DNA from: Thinopyrum elongatum
Lineage: Eukaryota; Streptophyta; Magnoliopsida; Poales; Poaceae
DNA: 64,000 bases
Assembly (NCBI GenBank): GCA_011799875.1
Contig: CM022297.1
Span: 73,846,488 to 73,910,487 of the forward strand
Reading direction: 5' to 3'
In this document: positions 58,140 to 64,000 of the stretch, piece after piece
Layout of the letters: the number at the start of each line of letters is the position of its first letter
Position numbering within the stretch: position 1 is the first letter of the stretch
Notes under the pieces: generated by a model
The model's input: the letters and a program-made list of their open reading frames with translations, nothing else
Told to the model about the DNA's origin: nothing
The model's database searches: none
Made by a program: the position numbers and the translations under genes

Positions 58140-59295
58140 CAAATGAACTCTGAAAAGGTTGAAAGTTGGCATGGTATCATCATTTCACCCACATAGCATG
58201 TGTCTAAAAAGTGAGAGGGTTACGGCAAAAACTGGATGCACTTCGTGTACAAAACGGGCAATCTCTTTCGAAGTATCAGGGTTTCGAACGAAACTCGTTT
58301 GTTACAAAGGGATTTCATTTTTTTGAACTTATTTGAACTCCAGACTTTTTGTGTGTTCAAAATGCACCATTCAAAGCCACATCATCAATTTTCAACCCTT
58401 TCACTTCATTGTTATTTTTCATGCATTTACTGATTTTTTTGAACTATATGACCCTGAAATTGAAAAGCACTTCAAATGAACTCTGAAAAGGTTGAAAGTT
58501 GGCATGGTATCATCATTTCACCCACATAGCATGTGCTAAAAAGTTGAGAGGGTTACGACAAAAACTGGATGCACTTCGTGTACAAAACGCAATCTCTTCG
58601 AAGTATCAGGTTTCATACGGAAACTCGTCTGTTACAAAGGGATTTCATTTTTTTGAACTTATTTGAACTCCAGACTTTTTGTGTTTCAAAATGCACCTTC
58701 AAAGCCACATCATCAATTTTCAACCCTTTCTGACTTCATTTGTTATTTTTCATGCATTTACTGATTTTTTTTGAGCTATAAACCTTGAAATTGAAAAGCA
58801 CTACAAATGAACTCTAAAGGTTGAAAGTTGGCATGGTATCATCATTTCACCCACATAGCATGTGCTAAAAAGTTGAGAGGGTTACGGCAAAAACTGGATG
58901 CACTTCGTGTAAAAACGAACTCTCTGACGAATATCATCAGGGTTTCATACGGAAACTCGTCTGTTACAAAGGGATTTCATTTTTTTTTTACTTTTGTATT
59001 TTCAAATGCACCATTCAAAGCCACATCATCAATTTCAACCCTTTTTGACTTCATTTGTTATTTTTCATGCATTACTGATTTTTTGAGCTATATGACCCTG
59101 AAATTGAAAAGCACTTCAAATGAACTCTGAAAAGGTTGAAAGTTGGCATGGTATCATCATTTCACCCACATAGCATGTTCTAAAAAGTTGAGAGGGTTAT
59201 GACAAAAACTGGATGCACTTCGTGTACAAAACGGACAATCTCTTTCGAAGTACAAGGTTTCATACGGAAACTCGTCTGTTACAAAGGCATTTCAT
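58140..59295 (-). repeat. About 325-bp tandem repeats, inverted copy
   Basis: The same four units in reverse, ending near 59295 where the transposase tail begins. Confidence 0.85.
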
Positions 59296-59439
59296 TTCTT
59301 CACATGTAACTGCAGTGATATTCTAGATCAAAGGCTCATCATAATAGTTGTGAGAGAAAGTCTTCACTTTTTTCTTCGCTTGTGTCCTTTGCTTATTGCG
59401 CCGTACCATGGATATTCTTCATCGCTTAACACATCCACG

Positions 59440-60652
59440 TTCCATTCCATCACAGCTGTAAAAGTTCTTCAACTAATGGCCTTAGGTACACATCAAGTCG
59501 TTGCCGGGTTGCTTAGGGCCTTGGATGAGTACTGGCATCATAATGAACTTCCGCTTCATCACAGCCAAGGAGGAAGGTTATAGACACATAGAGTCACGCC
59601 AGGTGCTGTGATTGCTGCTCTGCTCCCCAAAAGGATTAATGCCATCCGCGCTTAAACCAAACCATACGTTCCTTGCGTCACCTGCAAACTCCTCCCAGAC
59701 TTCTCTCGAGTTTTCTCTACTGCACCCGTCAGCGGGTGCTCTCAACTCCCGTCTTTCTTACGGTCCTCTCTGTGCCATCGCATCAACTTGGCATGCTCTT
59801 TGTTTCTGAACAAACGTTTCAACATGGTATTATAGGAGCATACCACATCACCTTCGCAGGAACCCTCTTCCTGGGGGGCTCGCCGTCAACATCACCAGGG
59901 TCATCTCGTCTGATCTTATACCGCATGCACCGCATACCGGGCATGCGTTCAAATCCTCGTACGCACCGCGGTACAGGATGCAGTCATTAGGGCATGCATG
60001 TATCTTCTACACCTCCAATCCTAGAGGGCATACGACCTTCTTTGCTGCGTACGTACTGTCGCAATTCGTTATCCTTTGGAAGCTTCTTCTTCAATATTTT
60101 CAGTAGCTTCTCAAATCCTTTGTCAGGAACAGCATTCTCTGCCTTCCACTGCAGCAATTCCAGTACGGTACCGAGCTTTGTGTTGCCATCTTCTCGCAAT
60201 TGGGGTACAACCCTTTTTGGTGATCCTCTAACATGCGATCAAACTTCAGCTTCTCCTTTTCACTTTCGCACTGTCTCTTTGCATCAACAATGACCCGGAG
60301 ATCATCATCGGGCACATCGCCTGGTTCCTCTTGATCTTCAGCTTCCCCCGTTGCAGGATCACCGTATTCAGGGGGCACATAGTTGTCATCATCCTCTTTC
60401 TTCTTCGCTGTCCTCCATCATAACCCCTCTTTCTCCGTGCTTGTCCAAACATTATAGTGTGCCATGAAACCCTTATAAAGCAGGTGGGTGTGAAGGATTT
60501 TCCGGTCAGAGTAAGACTTCGTATTCCACATATAGGGCATGGACAACACATAAAACCATTCTGCTTGTTTGCCTCGGCCACTTCGAGAAAATTATGCACG
60601 CCCTTAATGTACTCGGAGGTGGTCTGTCACCGTACATCCATTGCCGGTTCAT
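59440..60652 (-). pseudogene. TnpD transposase pseudogene, inverted copy
   Basis: ATG at 60652 on the minus strand, directly after the intron acceptor. The stop after 'GLEV' (TAG, about 60015) is present here too. A frame change in the linker and a loss near 60060 are private to this copy. Confidence 0.8.
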
Positions 60653-60744
60653 CTGCGTGCATTATATATAATATACAAGTATCTTCTAAACCATACAAGT
60701 AAGAATTTTTCTCATTTGAAAGAAGATAAGAACAAGAGGCTCAC
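60653..60744 (-). other. 5'-UTR intron of the transposase gene, inverted copy
   Basis: Same GTGAGC donor (60744) and ACGCAG acceptor as at 23831-23925. The TATA box is at 61008-61015. Confidence 0.6.
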
Positions 60745-61019
60745 CACGGTGGTGCTGGCGATGAGATCGGCGCGGGCGATCGACGGCGGTGAAGACGGGG
60801 ACGGGACGTGACGGACCGCTAAACCTAAACAAATCTTGAGGAAAATGGAGCTGGAGGTCGAGCTTGGAGAGAAGAAAGCTTAAGTAGTGTGGCTCGGGCA
60901 TTTCATCGAACACCTCATGTGCATAGAGGTGAGCTAGAGCACCACAAAGCCCTCCCCTAACCGGCCAGAAAATAGAGCATGAGTGCTCTCTGCTTCGGGC
61001 GAGGGGGTATATATAGCAC

Positions 61020-61299
61020 CTCATTGGTCCCGTTGGTGGCTAGAACCAGGACTAAAGGACCTCCTTTGGTCCCGGTTCCACAGAACCGGGACCAATGGAT
61101 GTGGGCCAGGAGCGAGGCCCATTGGTCCCGTTCATGTCTGGAACCGGGACCAAAGGGTCCAGACGCCGGACCTGCCCCACAGGCCCGGCCGGCCCCCTGG
61201 GCGCACGAACAGGGACGTATGCCCCCATGGTCCCGGTTCGTCACTGAACCGGGACTAATGGCTGGCCAACCTGGACCAAAGCCCTGTTTCCTACTAGTG
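61020..61299 (-). repeat. Terminus and subterminal repeats of the CACTA element, inverted copy
   Basis: Paired GGTCCCGGTT/AACCGGGACC motifs at 61023-61257, then the end ...CCCTGTTTCCTACTAGTG at 61299. One base differs from the other copies in the terminus. It is the same left end seen from the other strand, not the missing right end, because the same flanking sequence follows it. Confidence 0.85.
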
Positions 61300-61488
61300 G
61301 AGGATGGCGGGAGATCATTTGGTCATTGTTTTCCAAGGCCTGTTCCAATGGACGGAAGGTGTTGCTTTTTTGTCTTGGTCCTCTAACTTCTTCTTCAACA
61401 AGAATGTTCGATCAGCTTCGGTGTCGTTGGGGAACTTATGAGTCCCCCTGAATCCGCTCGACAGAATCTAGGGTTGTCGTCCTCCATG
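61300..61488 (-). pseudogene. Unknown coding-like frame, inverted copy
   Basis: Reverse copy of 23066-23255, with ATG at 61488 on the minus strand. Confidence 0.25.
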
Positions 61489-61562
61489 ATGGCGATCTGT
61501 TTACCAAATCATTGTCGTTGGCGTATTATGGCTTCGAATTTCATGGGTTTTGTAACTTTGTC

Positions 61563-63334
61563 ATGCTCGGATTGGCCCATTACTTTTCAGCCCATACGGC
61601 CCTCGTTCCTACACTTTGCCATCATGTTACACCCTCTTCGTTGCCGCTACCCACCCCACATAGACAAAATGCATTATGTTCATGCTACCTTTTTATCAAT
61701 GTGTAACTCACTCATGGTATATATTATCCACCTTCTACGCACCACGTCTGTGTCATATGACTCTTTATGGATTTCTAAAGGGCTTGCAAAAGAAAACCAT
61801 GTGAAACAAGATCATGTACAACATTTATGACATTTTCCTAGACGGAGGATGAGCATGTCAAATCATCTGAGCAAGGACGGAACCAGTCCCCTACATTGTA
61901 AATAAAGAATAACTTCAAATGGGGTCCACCTTTTGTAACTTTGTCATGATATCTTATGGATGCGCTTCAATATTTATTTTCTCTGAATCTAGCGATGGCA
62001 CCTCATCATGTATCCTTTTATAGATATTTCCTGTTTGGCTCTCGTTGGGGACCACTTCTCGGTACATGGTAATGATCTCTCTGCAGCACACATTCATATC
62101 CTTCCTTACGAATGTAGAGATGTTACGTTCTATATCTTTGATTTTATGTATCGCCCCTATGATTCTCCCTGGGGACCACCTCTTGATACCTGGCCACTAA
62201 ATCTTTTGGATACACTATTTAGTTTTCTCTCTCTTAGAATTTAGAGATAGAACGTCATTCCATATCCTTTTGACAGTGTATTTTCTATATGTCCCTCGCT
62301 AGGACCACCCCTTTGTAATTGGTCAGTATATCTTTTGGATGCACTATTTATGTATTTCTCTACAAGATTACACGTGGCACGCCATTTCATATCATTGACA
62401 TTATAAATTGTCACCTTGCGTCATGTTAGTATGTAGAATTCAGGAATGGACGGAAGATCTACCTTCGCCTGTATTTTGGTGATACTTGTGTTGTTAGGAA
62501 GCACTACTTATGCAGGTTTGTGCTCTCTTTTGTTGTTTTTGATTAGATGCTAGGGCATAATTTATTTCAAAGGATGAACCTAGAAATATCAACATAACAT
62601 TTTAAGAAAATATTGACTTTGGATTTTTTAATATGATTTTTGAAGCACATTCTTGTATGTCTATTAACTTTTCGCCAGTTTGAAACTTCATGCGATGGTG
62701 TAAGAAGTCGTGCCATCACGACAAACTTCTCACTATTATGGTGTGACTTTTTTTATCTTGGTGGTACACAGAGAATTGTAAGTGGGAACGCTACTGCTCG
62801 TGCTCTGCCCGAACGATCATGCAAAAAGATATGCTCATTGGACTGGGGGTGACAGGTCCGCCAGCTTCAGTGTGATAGGCAAATCAGTGGCTTTTGCATG
62901 CAAGATTTGTTTCCTTAAATAGAACTTATATTGAACTATGCTAAGTGGACTTGAAGTTATCAATAAATAATTCATCATATACTATTTGGGACTGATTTAT
63001 TTATGCATGAGATTTTATGCCTTTGATCTAGAGCAAGGTAATAGACATAATCTATTTGTTCTCATGGAAATACTTCTTAATGGTGAGTGTCATACAATTA
63101 AGAAAAAAATATAGATAATGGAAGAGCACCTAATATTATTGTGGTTGTTTTTATGGCACCAAACAATTGGCAGAGATAATTCATTATTTGTGTGAATCAC
63201 CCGTAAGGTTATTTATATAGCCTAAGCACCCTTCTGCAGCACAAGAGGGATATTTTCCGAATGGGCCCGAGGCCTTGTATATGGAACTTCGCAATAGAAA
63301 TTTGCTGATCTAACACAGTTTTTTCCTTTGTTGA
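61563..63334 (-). repeat. R3 and part of R2, inverted copy
   Basis: R3 61563-61896 and R2 61897-63334 in reverse. R2 is cut at about two-fifths of its length by the breakpoint at 63334. Confidence 0.8.
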
Positions 63335-63489
63335 AGAAATTTAAACTATTCAAATTTGAAAACTAATGGCACTAACAGAAAGTTTATAATTTTTGTGACC
63401 TAACAGCAAAAAGAATTAAGAAAAATAAAGCAAAAAACAAAAGAAAATAAATAATGCAAAAAACAAAACAAAAAAACTGAAAAATAAAT

Positions 63490-63706
63490 AAAAAAATGCT
63501 GCCTACTGGGCCACCACGGCCTGAATACGACTATAAACCCAACCCGGCAGGTGGGCCAGGATTCAGGCCCGCAGAAGGCCCAGTAGGCCCACAGGCAGAG
63601 AGGCACAGTTAGGCCAGTAGGCCTGCAATAGATAGGAGTTCGAAAGGGGAGGCACAACCGCGCTTATAAACTGGTGCCGAAGCTCCTCAGCTAGCGAGGT
63701 GGGACT
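63490..63706 (-). ncRNA. Candidate Pol III (U6-type) unit, clean copy
   Basis: On the minus strand TTTAGTCCCACCTCG (USE core 63706-63695), then 24 bases, TTTATAA (63670-63664), and a T-run at 63496-63490. Spacing is identical to 27101-27314, and here the USE is preceded by TTT. Confidence 0.4.
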
Positions 63707-63740
63707 AAACATCCACCGCGGCTGTGCCAGGCACAGGCTA

Positions 63741-63972
63741 TTGGTCCCGGTTGGTGGCACGAACCGGGACCAATGCCCACCTTTGATCCCGGTTCATGGC
63801 ACCAACCGGGACCAATGCTACCCTTTGGTCCTGGTTCGTGCCACCAATCGGGACCAAAGGTCTCTGCTTCCCGCCCTTTGGGCTGACGAAAAGAGACCTT
63901 TGGTCCCGATTGGTGGCACGAACCGGGACCAAAGGGTTGCATTGGTCCCGGTTCGTGCCACAAACCGGGACA
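63741..63972. repeat. CACTA-type subterminal repeats (second set), clean copy
   Basis: Five complete GGTCCCGGTT/AACCGGGACC-type pairs. Comparison shows that odd single-base losses in 27346-27577 (for example 'ACCGGACC') are probably errors of the first copy. Confidence 0.85.
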
Positions 63973-63983
63973 AAAGGTGTGGG

Positions 63984-63990
63984 TATATAA
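63984..63990 (+). promoter_or_regulatory. TATA box after the second subterminal repeats, clean copy
   Basis: TATATAA after GTGTGGG, corresponding to 27584-27590. Confidence 0.6.
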
Positions 63991-64000
63991 CCCCACACTT

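Larger units (their letters stand above)
57739..63334 (-). repeat. Inverted copy of 26860-21200
   Basis: Reverse complement of the first copy, running from the AT-rich tail through the CACTA element and R3 into the middle of R2. Together with 50000-57346 it makes a palindrome with arms of more than 5 kb around the gap. It ends inside R2 at 'CAGTTTTTTCCTTTG', not at an element border. Confidence 0.9.
63335..64000 (+). repeat. Fifth segment: forward copy of 26945-27600
   Basis: From 'TTTAAACTATTCAAATTTGA' the sequence follows the AT-rich tail, the Pol III candidate and the second subterminal repeats up to 'TATATAACCCCACACTT' at the right edge. It has few indels and gives the cleanest version of the subterminal repeats. 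Confidence 0.9.

Noticed and set aside
61272..61299. Right-hand terminus (TACTAGTG) of the CACTA element
   Set aside because: The bases beyond it are the same unknown frame and R3 sequence that flank the left terminus at 23256, so it is the left end of an inverted copy.

Overview
This is repeat-dominated plant DNA, most likely from a Triticeae grass (wheat, Aegilops or barley relatives). The clues are an Athila-like Ty3/gypsy element with a tRNA-Asp primer site, CACTA transposons with the CACTA-GTAGAAAA terminus and 'GGTCCCGGTT/AACCGGGACC' subterminal repeats, and a grass LINE tail. I see no intact host gene, bacterial operon, CRISPR array, rRNA or tRNA gene.

Layout. 1-6756: leader, primer site and a 4.2-kb LTR of retrotransposon A (minus strand). 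A is inserted into the 3' part of retrotransposon B (6757-13947, minus), which keeps a broken gag-protease-RT-RNaseH-integrase, a small 3' gene and its 5' LTR. B in turn interrupts a possible FAR1-like fragment. 14271-15800: remains of a ribosome-inactivating-protein-like gene (plus strand), and tail to tail with it a fragment resembling the domain that accompanies such genes in cereals. 17220-22985: a roughly 3.15-kb tandem repeat (one full and two shortened units), with 130-bp subrepeats and a 5'-truncated LINE flanked by a 26-bp target-site duplication. 23256-27100: a defective CACTA element (terminus, subterminal repeats, TATA box, 5'-UTR intron, broken TnpD transposase, about 325-bp tandem repeats). 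27101-29835: a second CACTA-like stretch with a possible Pol III snRNA-type promoter unit, GC-rich first exon, purine/pyrimidine inverted repeat, minisatellites and a foldback of about 490 bp.

The rest of the window repeats this material. 29836-42748 copies 14360-27347. 42749-57346 copies 11816-26645. After a 392-base N gap, 57739-63334 copies 26860-21200 in inverted orientation, and 63335-64000 copies 26945-27600 again. Breakpoints fall in the middle of elements and never at a transposon end. The copies differ mostly by one- or two-base indels, densest in the second copy. The simplest reading is assembly or gap filling with uncorrected long reads, plus a fold-back chimera, rather than true triplication. 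Frameshifts found in only one copy should not be trusted; breaks shared by all copies probably are real.

The genes do not form a pathway. They are nested selfish elements and gene debris. The features most worth a second look are the CACTA-embedded foldback, the USE+TATA+T-run unit, the LTR-like promoter before the 3' gene of element B, and the copy structure itself.
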